Positions 41,162-51,969 of a DNA stretch of 64,000 nt are shown one piece after another. Numbering within the stretch: position 1 is the first letter of the stretch; each line of letters begins with the position of its first letter. This DNA comes from Ottelia alismoides (taxonomy: Eukaryota > Streptophyta > Magnoliopsida > Alismatales > Hydrocharitaceae), in NCBI GenBank assembly GCA_037367405.1, contig JAZKJV010002324.1, positions 62,001-126,000 of the forward strand. Reading direction: 5' to 3'. Made by a program: the position numbers and the translations under genes. The notes under the pieces are model-generated. The model searched no databases. It was given only the letters and a program-made list of their open reading frames with translations, and was not told the origin of the DNA.

Positions 41162-41664
41162 GACGTACCGGGCTCCGGCAGCCGGACCGCCTTCACGGCC
41201 TCGGATTGCCGGGCGCGGAAGGCGTCGAGCTTCTCCGCGAGAGAGGGGTCATGCACGGCGAGCATCGCCACGGCGTAGAGCGCCGCGTTGGCCGCACCCG
41301 CTTCACCGATCGCGAACGTGGCCACCGGCACCCCCTTGGGCATCTGCACGATGGACAGCAGAGAGTCGAGGCCGTTGAGCGCACGGCTCTGCACGGGAAC
41401 GCCAAGCACGGGTACGCGAGTCTTCGCGGCGAGCATGCCGGGCAGGTGCGCCGCGCCGCCGGCACCGGCGATGATGCAGGCGAGGCCGCGGCCGGCCGCC
41501 TGCTCGGCGTACTCGAACAGCACGTCCGGCGTGCGATGGGCCGACACCACGCGGGCTTCGTAGGGAACGCCGAACTCGGCGAGCAGGCGCGCGGCGTGCT
41601 GCATGGTGTCCCAGTCGCTCTGGGACCCCATCACGACGCCGACGCGGGGAGCAGGTGCATTCAT
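41158..41664 (-). CDS. purE: N5-CAIR mutase
   Basis: A 168-residue PurE, converting N5-CAIR to CAIR. The [14 protein letters not shown] motif opens the protein and the SAHRTP loop with the catalytic histidine follows at about residue 43; the [14 protein letters not shown] segment closes the active site. Length is typical of the N5-CAIR type that works with PurK. It lies seven bases after pyk. Confidence 0.95.
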   Translation of the reverse strand: MNAPAPRVGVVMGSQSDWDTMQHAARLLAEFGVPYEARVVSAHRTPDVLFEYAEQAAGRGLACIIAGAGGAAHLPGMLAAKTRVPVLGVPVQSRALNGLDSLLSIVQMPKGVPVATFAIGEAGAANAALYAVAMLAVHDPSLAEKLDAFRARQSEAVKAVRLPEPGTS

Positions 41665-41671
41665 CCGGACC

Positions 41672-43105
41672 TCACGCCTCGCGGTGTTCGCCGACGCGGA
41701 CGATCTTCATGGTGTTGGTGCCGCCCGACTTGCCGATGGGCTCGCCGATGGTCAGCACGATCAGGTCTCCGTCCGCGACGACACCGTGCGCCTTGAGGGC
41801 CTCCTCGGCTTCCCGGAGCAGCGCGTCGCGGTTCGCCGTGTAGTGGTTGATCATGAGCGGGTAGACGTCGCGGAACAGCGAGAGGCGGTAGCGCGTCGCG
41901 ATCTCGGGGGTGAGCGCGTAGATCGGCACGCCGCAGTTGAGGCGCGACATCCACAGCGCGGTGGAGCCCGACTGCGTGAGCGCGGCGATGCACTTCACCT
42001 TGAGGTGGAAGGCCGTGAACAGCGCACCCATGGCGATGGACTGGTCCACCCGCGTGAATACCCGGTTCAGGAACTCGCGGTCGAGCGCCAGATCCGTGGA
42101 CTTCTCGGCCTCCAGGCACACGCGGGCCATCGCTTCCACCGTCTGCACGGGGTACTTGCCCGCGGCGGTCTCGGCGGAGAGCATCACGGCGTCCGTGCCG
42201 TCCAGCACGGCGTTCGCCACGTCCGAGACTTCGGCGCGCGTCGGCACGGGGCTGCTGATCATCGACTCCATCATCTGCGTGGCCGTGATGGTCAGCTTGT
42301 TCTTCTCGCGCGCGAGCCGGATCATCTTCTTCTGCAGCGCCGGCACGGCGGCGTCACCCACCTCCACGGCGAGATCGCCGCGCGCCACCATGATGCCGTC
42401 GGAGGCGTCGAGGATGTCCTCCAGCGCGTGGATCGCCTCCGCGCGCTCCACCTTGGCGATCAGCAGCGCCTTGCCGCCCGCCGCCCGCATGAGTTCGCGG
42501 GCCATGTACATGTCCGACCCGCTCTTGGGGAAGGACACCGCGAGGAAGTCCGCCTTCATGCGCGCGGCCGTGCGGATGTCTTCCATGTCCTTCGCGGTGA
42601 GCGCCGGTGCGGTCAGCCCGCCGCCCTGCCGGTTGATGCCCTTGTTGTTCGACAGCTCGCCGCCGTGACGCACCCTCGTGATGATCTCGGCGCCGCGCAC
42701 CTCGATGACTTCGAGCACGATGCGCCCGTCGTCCAGGAGCAGGACGTCGTTCGACCGGACGTCGTTGGGCAGCTCCTTGTAGTCGAGGCCCACGCGCTCC
42801 TGGTTGCCGAGCGTGCACTCGGCATCGAGCGTGAAGCGGGCGCCGTTCTCGAGCTCGATGCGATTGTTCTCGAACTTGCCGACGCGGATCTTCGGGCCCT
42901 GCAGGTCGCACATGATGCCGACCGTCGTGCCCAGCTCGCGCGAGACCTCGCGGACCATCTCGGCACGCGCCAGGTGATCCTCGGCCTTGCCGTGCGAGAA
43001 GTTCATGCGCACGACGTCGACGCCCGCGCCCAGCACCCGCTTCAGGACATCCCGCTCGGAACTCGCGGGCCCCAGTGTGGCGACGATCTTGGTCGAACGT
43101 TGCAT
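41672..43105 (-). CDS. pyk: Pyruvate kinase
   Basis: A 477-residue pyruvate kinase. Family marks are [12 protein letters not shown] at the N-terminus, MNFSHG, the catalytic lysine region [34 protein letters not shown] for Mg and substrate binding, and [12 protein letters not shown]. The C-terminal regulatory domain is complete. It converts PEP and ADP to pyruvate and ATP. ATG at 43105 follows pgk after eight bases, so pgk and pyk are co-expressed. Confidence 0.95.
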   Translation of the reverse strand: MQRSTKIVATLGPASSERDVLKRVLGAGVDVVRMNFSHGKAEDHLARAEMVREVSRELGTTVGIMCDLQGPKIRVGKFENNRIELENGARFTLDAECTLGNQERVGLDYKELPNDVRSNDVLLLDDGRIVLEVIEVRGAEIITRVRHGGELSNNKGINRQGGGLTAPALTAKDMEDIRTAARMKADFLAVSFPKSGSDMYMARELMRAAGGKALLIAKVERAEAIHALEDILDASDGIMVARGDLAVEVGDAAVPALQKKMIRLAREKNKLTITATQMMESMISSPVPTRAEVSDVANAVLDGTDAVMLSAETAAGKYPVQTVEAMARVCLEAEKSTDLALDREFLNRVFTRVDQSIAMGALFTAFHLKVKCIAALTQSGSTALWMSRLNCGVPIYALTPEIATRYRLSLFRDVYPLMINHYTANRDALLREAEEALKAHGVVADGDLIVLTIGEPIGKSGGTNTMKIVRVGEHREA

Positions 43106-43113
43106 GTGCCCCC

Positions 43114-44301
43114 TCAGCCCGCGGCGCGGGCTTCCAGTATTTCGATTGCGGGAAGCTTCTTGCCTTCGAGGAATTCCAGGAAGGCGCCACCCGCGGTGGA
43201 GATGTAGGACAGCTTGTCGGTGATGCCGTACCGGGCGATGGCCGCGATGGTGTCGCCGCCGCCCGCGAGCGTGAATGCGCGCGAGGATGCGATGGCGGAC
43301 GCGACGGCCTTCGTGCCCTCGCCGAACTGGTCGAACTCGAACACGCCCACCGGACCGTTCCACACGATCGTGCCGGCCTTCGCAAGCGCCTCGACGAGCG
43401 TGGCGGCACTGCGCGGCCCGATGTCGAGAATCATGTCCTCCGGGCCCACGTCGGCCACGGCCTTGATGGTCGCCGTGGCGGTCGCGGAGAACTCGGACGC
43501 CACCACCACGTCGGTCGGAATGGGGACGGATGCGCCCCGGGCCGCGGCCTTGTCGATGATGCGCTTCGCCTCGTCGATGAGATCCCGCTCCACGAGCGAC
43601 TTGCCGATGGGCAGACCCGATGCGGCCATGAAGGTGTTGGCGATGCCGCCGCCGACCACGAGCTGATCCACCTTCTCGGCGAGCGAGGACAGGATCGTGA
43701 GCTTGGTGGACACCTTGGAGCCGGCGACGATCGCCACCAGCGGCCGCGCGGGATTGCCCAGCGCCTTCGTGAGCGCCTCGATCTCGGCGGCCATCAGCGG
43801 CCCTGCGCACGCCACCGGGGCGAACCGCGCGACGCCGTGGGTCGTCGCCTCCGCGCGATGCGCGGTCGCGAAAGCATCGTTCACGTAGACATCACACAGG
43901 GCGGCCATGCGTCGGGAGAGGTCCTCGTCGTTCTTCTTCTCGCCGACGTTGACCCGGCAGTTCTCCAGCAGCACGACCTCGCCGGCGCCCGGCGCCACGT
44001 CGCGGCCGTCGACCCAGTTCGCCACGACGGGAACACTGCGCCCCAGCAGCTCGCCGAGACGCGCCGCCACGGGCGCCAGCGAATCCTGCGGTTCCAGCAC
44101 ACCTTCCTTCGGACGACCGAGGTGCGAGGTCACCATGACACGGGCGCCCTTGGCGAGGGCGTCACGGATCGCACCGAGCGAGGCCCGGATGCGCGTGTCG
44201 TCGGTGATCGCACCCGCATCGTCCTGGGGCACGTTGAGATCCGAACGGATCAGGACCCGCTTGCCGCGCAGGTCCAGGTCGGTCATCCGGAGGATGGTCA
44301 T
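43114..44301 (-). CDS. pgk: Phosphoglycerate kinase
   Basis: A 395-residue phosphoglycerate kinase, reversibly moving phosphate between 1,3-bisphosphoglycerate and ADP. Motifs are [14 protein letters not shown] (the family signature), [10 protein letters not shown], the [15 protein letters not shown] region and GGGDTIAAI near the C-terminus for nucleotide binding. Placed between gap and pyk in the order of the pathway, 15 bases from gap. Confidence 0.96.
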   Translation of the reverse strand: MTILRMTDLDLRGKRVLIRSDLNVPQDDAGAITDDTRIRASLGAIRDALAKGARVMVTSHLGRPKEGVLEPQDSLAPVAARLGELLGRSVPVVANWVDGRDVAPGAGEVVLLENCRVNVGEKKNDEDLSRRMAALCDVYVNDAFATAHRAEATTHGVARFAPVACAGPLMAAEIEALTKALGNPARPLVAIVAGSKVSTKLTILSSLAEKVDQLVVGGGIANTFMAASGLPIGKSLVERDLIDEAKRIIDKAAARGASVPIPTDVVVASEFSATATATIKAVADVGPEDMILDIGPRSAATLVEALAKAGTIVWNGPVGVFEFDQFGEGTKAVASAIASSRAFTLAGGGDTIAAIARYGITDKLSYISTAGGAFLEFLEGKKLPAIEILEARAAG

Positions 44302-44316
44302 GGCGTGCGTTCCTGC

Positions 44317-45327
44317 TTACCTGGCGTTCATGAAGGCCACGGCGGTATCCAGCATGCGGTTGCTGAAGCCCCACTCGTTGTCGTACCAGGAGCCCACCTT
44401 CACCAGCGTGCCCTCGGACACCTTGGTGAGCGATGCGTCGAAGATGGAGGAGCGCGGATCGTGGTTGTAGTCGACGGATACCAGCGGCTCCTTCGTGTAG
44501 CCGAGGATGCCCTTCAGTTCCCCTTCGGACGCCGCCTTCACGATCGCGTTCACTTCCTCGACGGTGGTGGGACGCTTCGCGATGAACGAAAGATCCACCA
44601 CGGACACGTTGATCGTCGGCACGCGCATGGCATAGCCGTCGAGCTTGCCGTTCAGTTCCGGCAGGACCAGACCCACGGCGGCGGCGGCGCCGGTCTTCGT
44701 GGGGATCATGGACATGGTGGCCGAGCGGGCGCGGCGGAGGTCCTCGTGATAGACGTCGGTGAGGACCTGATCGTTCGTGTAGGCGTGAATGGTGGTCATC
44801 AGGCCGGACTGCAGGCCGATCTTGTCGTGCAGCGGCTTGACCAGCGGCGCGAGGCAGTTGGTCGTGCAGGAGGCGTTGGAGATGACGGTGTGGGAAGCCT
44901 TCAGCGTGGCGTGGTTGACGCCGTACACGATGGTGGCGTCCACGTCCTTGCCGGGGGCGGAGATGATCACCTTCTTCGCGCCACCCTGCAGGTGCAGGCT
45001 CGCCTTGTCCTTGCTGGTGAAGATGCCGGTGCACTCGGCGACCACATCCACGCCGAGGGAACCCCAGGGAAGCTTCGACGGATCACGTTCGGCGAAGACG
45101 CGGATGCGGTCACCGTTGACCACCATGCTGTCGCCGTCGACTTCCACCTTGCCGTGGAACCGGCCGTGCGCGGTGTCGTAGCGCGTCAGGTGCGCGTTCG
45201 TCTCAGGGCTGCCCAGGTCGTTGATCGCGACGATCTGGATCTCGCCGTTGCGGCCGGATTCGTAAAGCGCGCGGAGGATGTTGCGGCCGATACGACCGAA
45301 ACCGTTGATCGCGACACGAATGGGCAT
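44317..45327 (-). CDS. gap: Glyceraldehyde-3-phosphate dehydrogenase
   Basis: A 336-residue NAD(P)-dependent dehydrogenase. The Rossmann motif [18 protein letters not shown] opens it and the active-site [13 protein letters not shown] contains the catalytic cysteine; [12 protein letters not shown] is also typical. The start is the ATG at 45327, with AGGAGA six bases before; the ORF reading six residues further upstream is ignored. It is separated from glk by 94 bases, which may hold its own promoter. Confidence 0.95.
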   Translation of the reverse strand: MPIRVAINGFGRIGRNILRALYESGRNGEIQIVAINDLGSPETNAHLTRYDTAHGRFHGKVEVDGDSMVVNGDRIRVFAERDPSKLPWGSLGVDVVAECTGIFTSKDKASLHLQGGAKKVIISAPGKDVDATIVYGVNHATLKASHTVISNASCTTNCLAPLVKPLHDKIGLQSGLMTTIHAYTNDQVLTDVYHEDLRRARSATMSMIPTKTGAAAAVGLVLPELNGKLDGYAMRVPTINVSVVDLSFIAKRPTTVEEVNAIVKAASEGELKGILGYTKEPLVSVDYNHDPRSSIFDASLTKVSEGTLVKVGSWYDNEWGFSNRMLDTAVAFMNAR

Positions 45328-45421
45328 GGGTGTTCTCCTTGGCAAAGCGAAAAGAGTGAAAGTGTAGCCGACCGCCGGGGGGCGTTCGTCCCGGCCGGGA
45401 TGCGAGATTCGGGCCGCCCCG

Positions 45422-46360
45422 CTAGCTTGTCCCGCGGTCCAGCACCCGCGCGGCGCCGCGCAGGGCCGGATTGGCCGCGGTTATGACGAACGTCGGCACC
45501 TTCGCCACGTAGGCGCGGAAGCGCCCCTTCGCCTCGAAGCGCGGCCGGAAGCAGGAGCGGTCGAACCGCGGACCCAGGCCCGGGACGATGCCGCCGCCCA
45601 CGTAGACGCCGCCGAGCGCGCCGAGCGTGACGCAGAGGTTGGCCGCGGCCGTGCCGAGAATCCCGCAGAACATCTCGATCACTTCGTCGCAGCGCGCGTC
45701 GCCCGCCGCGGCGCGCCGGGTGATCTCTTCCGGCGAGAGAGCCGGGGCGCCGACGCCATCGACGGCCGCCAGCATCTCGTGCAGGAGGGGCAGGCCGGGA
45801 CCGCTCGCCAGCCGTTCCGTCGAGACGTGATCGAACCGTGCCCGCAGATGCTCCAGCACGGCGGATTCCCGCGCGTTCATGGGGGAGAACGCCGTATGGC
45901 CGCCCTCCCCTTCGAGGGGAATCCATCCGGCAGGCGACGGAATGAGACCCGAGACTCCGAGGCCGGTGCCCGCCCCCAGCAGCGCGATAGGGCGGTTCGG
46001 GACCACGGTTCCCCCACCGACCTGCCGACGCTCGTCTTCCCGCAGCAGCGGCAGCGCGAGCGCGAGCGCCGTGAAGTCGTTGACCACATGGAGGCGTTCC
46101 AGCCCGAGCCGGTCGCGCGTATCGCGGACCGAGAAACGCCAGTGGTTGTTCGTGAGTTCGACCGCGTCGTCCGAGACGACCGCGGCCACTGCCACCGCGG
46201 CTTCGCGCACGGAGCGGCCGCGAAGGTAGGCTCCGGCCGCGGAGGCGAGGTCGGGATGGTCGGCCGCGGGAAGGGTGCGCTCGTCCGAGAGCGCACCGGT
46301 CGCCTCGTCCACCAGCGCGAAACGCGCGTTGGTGCCCCCGATGTCGCCGACCAGCTTCAC
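45422..46360 (-). CDS. glk: Glucokinase
   Basis: A 312-residue ROK-unrelated bacterial glucokinase (Glk). It starts GTG with [15 protein letters not shown] (ATP phosphate loop), then the [14 protein letters not shown] region, [13 protein letters not shown], and the [12 protein letters not shown] sugar site. The start overlaps the tkt stop (GTGA). Its presence between tkt and gap is not the usual layout of the betaproteobacterial carbon operon. Confidence 0.9.
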   Translation of the reverse strand: MKLVGDIGGTNARFALVDEATGALSDERTLPAADHPDLASAAGAYLRGRSVREAAVAVAAVVSDDAVELTNNHWRFSVRDTRDRLGLERLHVVNDFTALALALPLLREDERRQVGGGTVVPNRPIALLGAGTGLGVSGLIPSPAGWIPLEGEGGHTAFSPMNARESAVLEHLRARFDHVSTERLASGPGLPLLHEMLAAVDGVGAPALSPEEITRRAAAGDARCDEVIEMFCGILGTAAANLCVTLGALGGVYVGGGIVPGLGPRFDRSCFRPRFEAKGRFRAYVAKVPTFVITAANPALRGAARVLDRGTS

Positions 46361-48366
46361 CGGGGTGTCAGCACCGAGCGTACCGCGTCCGCCACCTTGC
46401 CGGCCGTGAAGCCGAAGACCTCGAACAGGTCCGCGGCCGGCGCGGATTCGCCGAACCGGTCGATACCGACGACTGCACCGTCGAGACCCACGTACTTGTG
46501 CCAGAAATCGGAATGCCCGGCCTCGACCGCGACCCGCGGGACGCCGCGCGGCAGCACGGAGGACTTCCACGCGGCGTCCTGGCGGTCGAACACATTGGAG
46601 CTGGGCATCGACACGACCCGCACGCCCACGCCCTGTTCGGCCAGGGTCTTCTGCGCGCCCATCGCCAGAGCCATCTCGGAGCCCGTGGCGATCACGACGG
46701 CGTCGACCTTGCCCGTCGGGCTTTCGGAAAGAACGTAGCCACCGCGCCGGATCGCCGCGATCTGGTCCGCGCTGCGGGCCTGATGGGGAAGGTTCTGCCG
46801 AGACAGCAGGTGGGCCGTGGGACCGTCGGTACGCTCGAGGCCGGCCTGCCATGCGACGGCCGTCTCGACGGCATCGCAGGGTCGCCAGACGTCCAGGTTC
46901 GGGATGATGCGCAGGCTGGACGGGTGCTCGACCGGCTGGTGCGTCGGGCCGTCCTCGCCGAGACCGATGGAGTCGTGCGTGAGCACGTAGATCACGCGCT
47001 GCTTCATCAGCGCGGCAAGGCGCATGGCGTTTCGGGCGTAGTCGCTGAACACGAGGAACGTGCCGCCGTAGGGAATGAAGCCGCCGTGCAGCGCGAGCCC
47101 GTTCATGATGGCGGCCATGCCGAACTCGCGCACGCCATAGAAGAAGTAGTTGCCGCCGCCCTCGCGGCCCACGGGCCTCGACCCGGACCACATCGTGAGG
47201 TTCGACCCGGCGAGGTCCGCGGAGCCTCCGGCCAGCTCGGGCAGCACCGGCGCGAGGCCCTCGATGGCGTTCTGCGAAGCCTTGCGGGTGGCAATGGACT
47301 CGGCCTTGGCCGCGACCTTCTCGACGAAGGCTTGGGCGTGCGAGCCCCAGGTGGCGGGCAGGCTGCCCCGCATCCGGCGCTCGAACTCGGCGGCGAGATC
47401 GGGATGCGCGGTGCGGTAGGCCGCGAAGGTGTCGGACCACGCCTTGTGCTTCGCGGCGCCCGCGGCCGTGGCATCCCAGGCCGCGCGGATGTCATCCGGG
47501 ATGACGAAGGGCTCGTGCGGCCAGCCGATGGCGGCGCGGGTGGCGGCCACTTCGTCCGCGCCGAGCGGCGCGCCGTGGACACCGCCCGTGTTGGCCTTCT
47601 TCGGCGAACCCTTGCCGATGACCGTCTTGCAGCAGATCAGCGTGGGGCGTGCGGACTGGGCGAGCGCGGTATCGATGGCAGCCTGGATCGCGACGGGATC
47701 GTGGCCGTCCACGTTGCGCACGACGTTCCATCCGTAGGCCTCGAAGCGCTTCGGGGTGTCGTCGGTGAACCAGTTCTCCATCGAGCCCTTCTCGGAATCG
47801 ATGGAGATGCGGTTGTCGTCATAGAGGGCCACGAGCTTGTGCAGGCCGAGGGTGCCGGCGAGGGAACACGCCTCGTGGGACACGCCCTCCATGAGGCAGC
47901 CGTCGCCCAGGAAGACCCAGGTGCGGTGATCGACGATGGTGTGGCCGGGCCGGTTGAACTCGGCGGCCAGCAGACGTTCGGCGATGGCGAAGCCCACGGC
48001 ATTGGCGATGCCCTGACCCAGGGGACCGGTCGTCGTCTCGACGCCAGGGGTCATCCCGTGCTCGGGGTGGCCGGGTGTCATGGAATGCAATTGGCGGAAC
48101 TTCGCGAGCTGCTCCATGGGCAGCGCGTAGCCCGTCAGGTGCAGCAGCGCGTACAGGAGCATCGAACCGTGGCCGTTGGAGAGCACGAACCGGTCGCGGT
48201 CCGGCCAGGCGGGGTCCTTCGGATCGTGCTTGAGGAAGTGGCGCCAGACGACCTCGGCGATCTCGGCCATGCCCATGGGCATGCCCGGGTGTCCGGAGTT
48301 GGCCTTCTGGACGGCATCCATGGCCAAGGCGCGGATCGCGTTGGCCAGGTCGGTTCTGCTTGCCAT
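46357..48366 (-). CDS. tkt: Transketolase
   Basis: A 669-residue thiamine-diphosphate transketolase. The N-terminal segment [22 protein letters not shown], the GDG motif [20 protein letters not shown] with metal-binding Asn 30 or so residues later, and the C-terminal [10 protein letters not shown] sugar-phosphate-binding region are all present. The start ATG at 48366 lies shortly after a terminator-like hairpin. It heads the operon tkt-glk-gap-pgk-pyk-purE-purK-purC-tsaC. The enzyme serves the pentose phosphate pathway and, in autotrophs, the Calvin cycle. Confidence 0.95.
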   Translation of the reverse strand: MASRTDLANAIRALAMDAVQKANSGHPGMPMGMAEIAEVVWRHFLKHDPKDPAWPDRDRFVLSNGHGSMLLYALLHLTGYALPMEQLAKFRQLHSMTPGHPEHGMTPGVETTTGPLGQGIANAVGFAIAERLLAAEFNRPGHTIVDHRTWVFLGDGCLMEGVSHEACSLAGTLGLHKLVALYDDNRISIDSEKGSMENWFTDDTPKRFEAYGWNVVRNVDGHDPVAIQAAIDTALAQSARPTLICCKTVIGKGSPKKANTGGVHGAPLGADEVAATRAAIGWPHEPFVIPDDIRAAWDATAAGAAKHKAWSDTFAAYRTAHPDLAAEFERRMRGSLPATWGSHAQAFVEKVAAKAESIATRKASQNAIEGLAPVLPELAGGSADLAGSNLTMWSGSRPVGREGGGNYFFYGVREFGMAAIMNGLALHGGFIPYGGTFLVFSDYARNAMRLAALMKQRVIYVLTHDSIGLGEDGPTHQPVEHPSSLRIIPNLDVWRPCDAVETAVAWQAGLERTDGPTAHLLSRQNLPHQARSADQIAAIRRGGYVLSESPTGKVDAVVIATGSEMALAMGAQKTLAEQGVGVRVVSMPSSNVFDRQDAAWKSSVLPRGVPRVAVEAGHSDFWHKYVGLDGAVVGIDRFGESAPAADLFEVFGFTAGKVADAVRSVLTPR

Positions 48367-48380
48367 GAACTGGGGTCCCG

Positions 48381-48412
48381 GAAAAAAGAAGTCCCGCGGG
48401 ACGCCGCGGGAC
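48381..48412 (-). terminator. Intrinsic terminator in front of tkt
   Basis: On the minus strand, arms GTCCCGCGG and CCGCGGGAC (48391-48412) form a 9-base stem with a 4-base loop, followed by TTCTTTTTT. It terminates the rsmB/ntrYX transcription unit, or acts in the tkt leader: TAAAAT, a -10-like box, lies just upstream at 48418-48423. Confidence 0.7.
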
Positions 48413-48471
48413 ACCGGATTTTAGCCCGGATCGGGGCGGCCACCCCATCGGCATCCGGCGGTCCGGGATGC

Positions 48472-49734
48472 TCAGACGTCCTGACGACGGGGCAGGGCGA
48501 TGCCCAGCTGCTTGAGCTTGCGGTAGAGGTGCGTGCGCTCCAGGCCCACCTTCTCGGCGACCCGGCTCATGTTCCCGCCTTCGCGGGCGATGTGGTATTC
48601 GAAGTACGCACGCTCGAAGGCGTCGCGGGCCTCGCGCAGTTCCCCGTCGAACTGCAGGCCGCCGAGGAGGGCGGAGTGGGCCTGCGGCTGCTCGCCCAGG
48701 ACCGAGACGACGTCCGCCGTGGTGATCTCGAGCCCGGCCGCAACCAGCGCCGCCGACTTGATGACCGACTCCAGCTGGGTGAGGTTGCCGGGCCACGCGT
48801 GCAGGCGCAGCGCGTTCAACGCGGCCGTGGTGAAACTGCGCACCGGCACCTCGCGCGCTTCCACCAGCCGGGCAAGCAGCTGCGTGACGATCTCCGGCAC
48901 GTCGTCCGCGTGCTCGCGCAGCGGAGGCACCCGGAGTGTCACGTTGGCGAGCATCGAGTAGAGACGCGCGTCGAAGGCGCCTTCGGCGACGCGCTGCGGC
49001 AGATCGGGATGGGCCGTTGCAACCACACGCGTGCCCGCCTTGGCCAGGGGGCCGAGGCGGGAGAACCACGCACGCTGACGATCCGACGGCCACTGATCCA
49101 CCTGCCGCAGATAGAGCGTCGCATCGGGCCCGATGGCCGGCACGGGGTGGGCATCGGAGGTCCCCATGCGGTCGTCGGCCGCGATCCACGGCGTGTTCGG
49201 CCGATGCAGGTAGCGCGCGCAGAGTTCCTCGCCGCTGCCGGGCTCCGCCAGCAGCAGCACCGGGACGCGCAGCTCGCGCACGCGTTCGAGGCGCTGCTTC
49301 AGGTCCGCGACGGGGGCACCCCCGCCGAGCACGCTGAGCGAATAGGCCGGCGGGGCCTCCACGGGCCGGGTGGCATGCGCGAGGGCCTTGTCCACCGTGG
49401 CGAGAAGCTTCTGGAGCGCGATGGGCTTCTCTAGGAAGGCGTAGGCGCCGATGCGCGTGGCCTCGACGGCCGTCTCGATCGTGCCGTGCCCCGACATCAT
49501 CACCACGGGCATGGTGAGCTGGCCCTTGGTGGCCCATTCCTTGAGCAGCGTGATGCCGTCGGTGTCGGGCATCCAGATGTCCAGCAGCACGAGGTCGGGC
49601 CGGCCGCGGGTGCGCCACTGACGAGCCTCCTCGGCGTTCTGCGCGAGCTTCACCTGATACCCCTCGTCGGAGAGGATCTCGGAGAGCAGTTCGCGGATGC
49701 CGACTTCGTCGTCGACGACGAGGATCTGACTCAT
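48472..49734 (-). CDS. NtrX-like response regulator with degenerate AAA+ domain
   Basis: A 420-residue response regulator. The receiver domain (1-120) is intact: acidic pair Asp-Asp near residue 8, phospho-acceptor Asp in LVLLDIWMPD, and Lys in FLEKPIAL. The C-terminus keeps a Fis-type helix-turn-helix (NMSRVAEKVGLERTHLYRKLKQLGI). The middle AAA+ domain is degenerate: Walker A reads GSGEELC with Glu where Lys is required, Walker B reads LYLRQVDQ without the acidic pair, and there is no GAFTGA loop. It therefore probably cannot activate sigma-54 and may act as a simple repressor. Encoded directly after the NtrY-like kinase. Confidence 0.88.
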   Translation of the reverse strand: MSQILVVDDEVGIRELLSEILSDEGYQVKLAQNAEEARQWRTRGRPDLVLLDIWMPDTDGITLLKEWATKGQLTMPVVMMSGHGTIETAVEATRIGAYAFLEKPIALQKLLATVDKALAHATRPVEAPPAYSLSVLGGGAPVADLKQRLERVRELRVPVLLLAEPGSGEELCARYLHRPNTPWIAADDRMGTSDAHPVPAIGPDATLYLRQVDQWPSDRQRAWFSRLGPLAKAGTRVVATAHPDLPQRVAEGAFDARLYSMLANVTLRVPPLREHADDVPEIVTQLLARLVEAREVPVRSFTTAALNALRLHAWPGNLTQLESVIKSAALVAAGLEITTADVVSVLGEQPQAHSALLGGLQFDGELREARDAFERAYFEYHIAREGGNMSRVAEKVGLERTHLYRKLKQLGIALPRRQDV

Positions 49735-49761
49735 GGTGGCGTGCGTTCCGGTCTCGTCGGA

Positions 49762-51969
49762 TTATCCGTGCGCGATGTGGGCCAGCGGCGGCTGACGGGC
49801 GGGCCCGCGCTGCGCGAGCGGCAGCAGGACACTCACCCGGGCGCCGCCGGACACGAGGTTCTCGAGGTGGATGGTGCCGCCGTGCTCCTCGACGATCTTG
49901 TTGACGATCGCGAGCCCGAGGCCGGTGCCCTTCGCCTTGGTGGTCACGTAGGGCTCGATGGGACGGCGCAGCATGTCGGCCGGGAATCCGGCCCCGTTGT
50001 CGGCCACCCGCAGGGCCACGGCCTCCGCCGCCGGTTCCACGGTGACGAGGATGCGCGGCATGGTCACCGAGGCCACGGCGTCCTCGGCGTTCGCGACCAG
50101 GTTGTGCAGGACCTGCCGGAGCTTCGCGGGGTCCCCGGACACGAGGGCCGCGCCCGGGTCGATCTTCGCAACGATGGACGGGTTCGACGACTCGTAGAGG
50201 CCCAGCACTTCTCGCGTGAGCTGTCCCAGGTCCAGGGGCCGCAGCGCCGCCGCGGGCGTGCGGGCATGACGGCTGAACTCGTCCACCATGCCTTTCAGGG
50301 CCGAGACCTGATCGACGATCGTGCGCGTGAGGCGATCGAGCATGTCGGCGTCCGGTGCGCCCAGCTTGTCGTGCAGGCGCAGCTGCAGTCGCTCCGCGGA
50401 CAGCTGGATGGGGGTGAGCGGGTTCTTGATCTCGTGCGCCATGCGGCGCGCAACCTCGCCCCAGGCGGCCTGGCGCTGGGCCTGCAGCAGGTTGGTGATG
50501 TCGTCGAACACCACCACATACTCACGTTCGCCCGACTGGCCGATCTCCGAGACCTTCGCCATCAGCGTGAGCTGTTCGCCCTGAAGGCCGGGGATGCGGA
50601 TCTCGCCTTCGCGCAGGCGAGCGCTCCCGCCCGCGAGCAGCGAGGCGAGCGGCTCCATGAGGGCGCCGAGCCGCGGTTCGCGTTCCGCCCAGCGTTCCAG
50701 CGGGAGGCCCTCCAGCCGCCCCGGATCCACCCCGAGGATGCGACCGGCACTGGGATTGGCGGAGCGCAGGCCCCGGGCGCCATCGAACACCATCACCCCG
50801 GCGGACAGATTGGCGAGCACGCTCTCGAGAAAGTTCTTCGCGCCTTCCACGGCCGACTGGTACCGCTGCGTCGCCTCGCGGGCCTCGGCGAGCTCGCGCG
50901 TCATCTCGTTGAACGAACGGGTGAGGATGCGCAGCTCGTCGTAGCTCTTCACGGGCGTGCGTTCGCGGTAGTCGCCCTGCGCCACGGCGCGCGTGCCTTC
51001 GGCGAGCACGCCGAGCGGCGCGGACAGCCGCTCGCTGAAGTAGATGGCGATGAGCAGCGACGCGAACAGCGCGAGCAGCAGCGCCAGGGTCAGCGACAGG
51101 CCGTACATCTGCTTCAGCCCGGGTCGTGCGTACATCAGCTCCTGGAACTCGCTGTAGGCCGTCTGCACGGCGTCGGCGTCACGCGTGATGTCCGGCGGGA
51201 CCTTCTGGATGAGCTGCAGCACCTGCATCTCGCCCGACCGGCTGCTCAGGGGAACGACGACCCTCAGCAGCAGGCCTTCCTCGGGGTCCGACAGGATGCG
51301 CGCGGACGACTGGTGCACGCGCACGTTCTGCAGCATCTCGCCGGTGACGAGCCGTGGTGCCAGGCGCTCCTTCGCGTCGCTCGCGAACGCGCGGACGATG
51401 CCGTTCTTGTCGAACACCGCGGCCTCCTGCACCGCCGCCTGCTCGCGCAGCGCGTTGATCACGTGGCGCTGCTGGGTCGGTCCCTGGTCCGCCAGCGACA
51501 GGGCCATGGCCTCCGCCTTGGTGCGCACATCGCGCAGCATGGTGTCGAGCGTGTTGCGTCCGAGCGCGAGGCCGCCCTCCAGCGCCTTCTCGACTCGGAT
51601 GTCGAACCACGTGTCGATCGAGCGCGTGAGGAACTGCACCGACACCGAGTAGACAAGCACGCCGGGCAGCAGGGCGACGAGCGCGAACAGCAGCACCAGA
51701 CGGAGCGTCAGCTTGGAGCCGAAGATGCGGGCCTTGAGGCGCCGTCGCAGCAGCACGAGCTGGTAGCCCGCCAGCATCATCAGCATCAGCACCACCGCGA
51801 CGCCGGCGCCCAGGAGCCACACGATGTCCGAAGCGAATGCGGGCGTATCGGCGCTGGCCGAGGAGAGCAGATAGACGAGGAACGCACCGCACAGGATGAC
51901 GACGCCCGTGAGGAAGCGCCCGCCGCGTGTGGAGAGAGCCGCTTGCCAGCGCAGCGCGCGCGAGGTCAT
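49762..51969 (-). CDS. NtrY-like membrane sensor histidine kinase
   Basis: A 735-residue sensor kinase. Two to three N-terminal helices (about residues 15-40, 48-70, 80-105), a periplasmic sensory region of about 170 residues, a helix near 295-320, a HAMP linker, a PAS-like domain (about 380-480), then the kinase: H-box RRMAHEIKNPLTP with the phospho-acceptor His, N-box VANAEDAVAS, and G-boxes DNGAGFP and GTGLGLAIV. The layout is that of NtrY, which phosphorylates NtrX and senses nitrogen or redox state. The start ATG overlaps the stop of the upstream DUF4390 frame (ATGA). No stop separates the two in one frame, but that is due to the frameshifts upstream. Confidence 0.88.
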   Translation of the reverse strand: MTSRALRWQAALSTRGGRFLTGVVILCGAFLVYLLSSASADTPAFASDIVWLLGAGVAVVLMLMMLAGYQLVLLRRRLKARIFGSKLTLRLVLLFALVALLPGVLVYSVSVQFLTRSIDTWFDIRVEKALEGGLALGRNTLDTMLRDVRTKAEAMALSLADQGPTQQRHVINALREQAAVQEAAVFDKNGIVRAFASDAKERLAPRLVTGEMLQNVRVHQSSARILSDPEEGLLLRVVVPLSSRSGEMQVLQLIQKVPPDITRDADAVQTAYSEFQELMYARPGLKQMYGLSLTLALLLALFASLLIAIYFSERLSAPLGVLAEGTRAVAQGDYRERTPVKSYDELRILTRSFNEMTRELAEAREATQRYQSAVEGAKNFLESVLANLSAGVMVFDGARGLRSANPSAGRILGVDPGRLEGLPLERWAEREPRLGALMEPLASLLAGGSARLREGEIRIPGLQGEQLTLMAKVSEIGQSGEREYVVVFDDITNLLQAQRQAAWGEVARRMAHEIKNPLTPIQLSAERLQLRLHDKLGAPDADMLDRLTRTIVDQVSALKGMVDEFSRHARTPAAALRPLDLGQLTREVLGLYESSNPSIVAKIDPGAALVSGDPAKLRQVLHNLVANAEDAVASVTMPRILVTVEPAAEAVALRVADNGAGFPADMLRRPIEPYVTTKAKGTGLGLAIVNKIVEEHGGTIHLENLVSGGARVSVLLPLAQRGPARQPPLAHIAHG

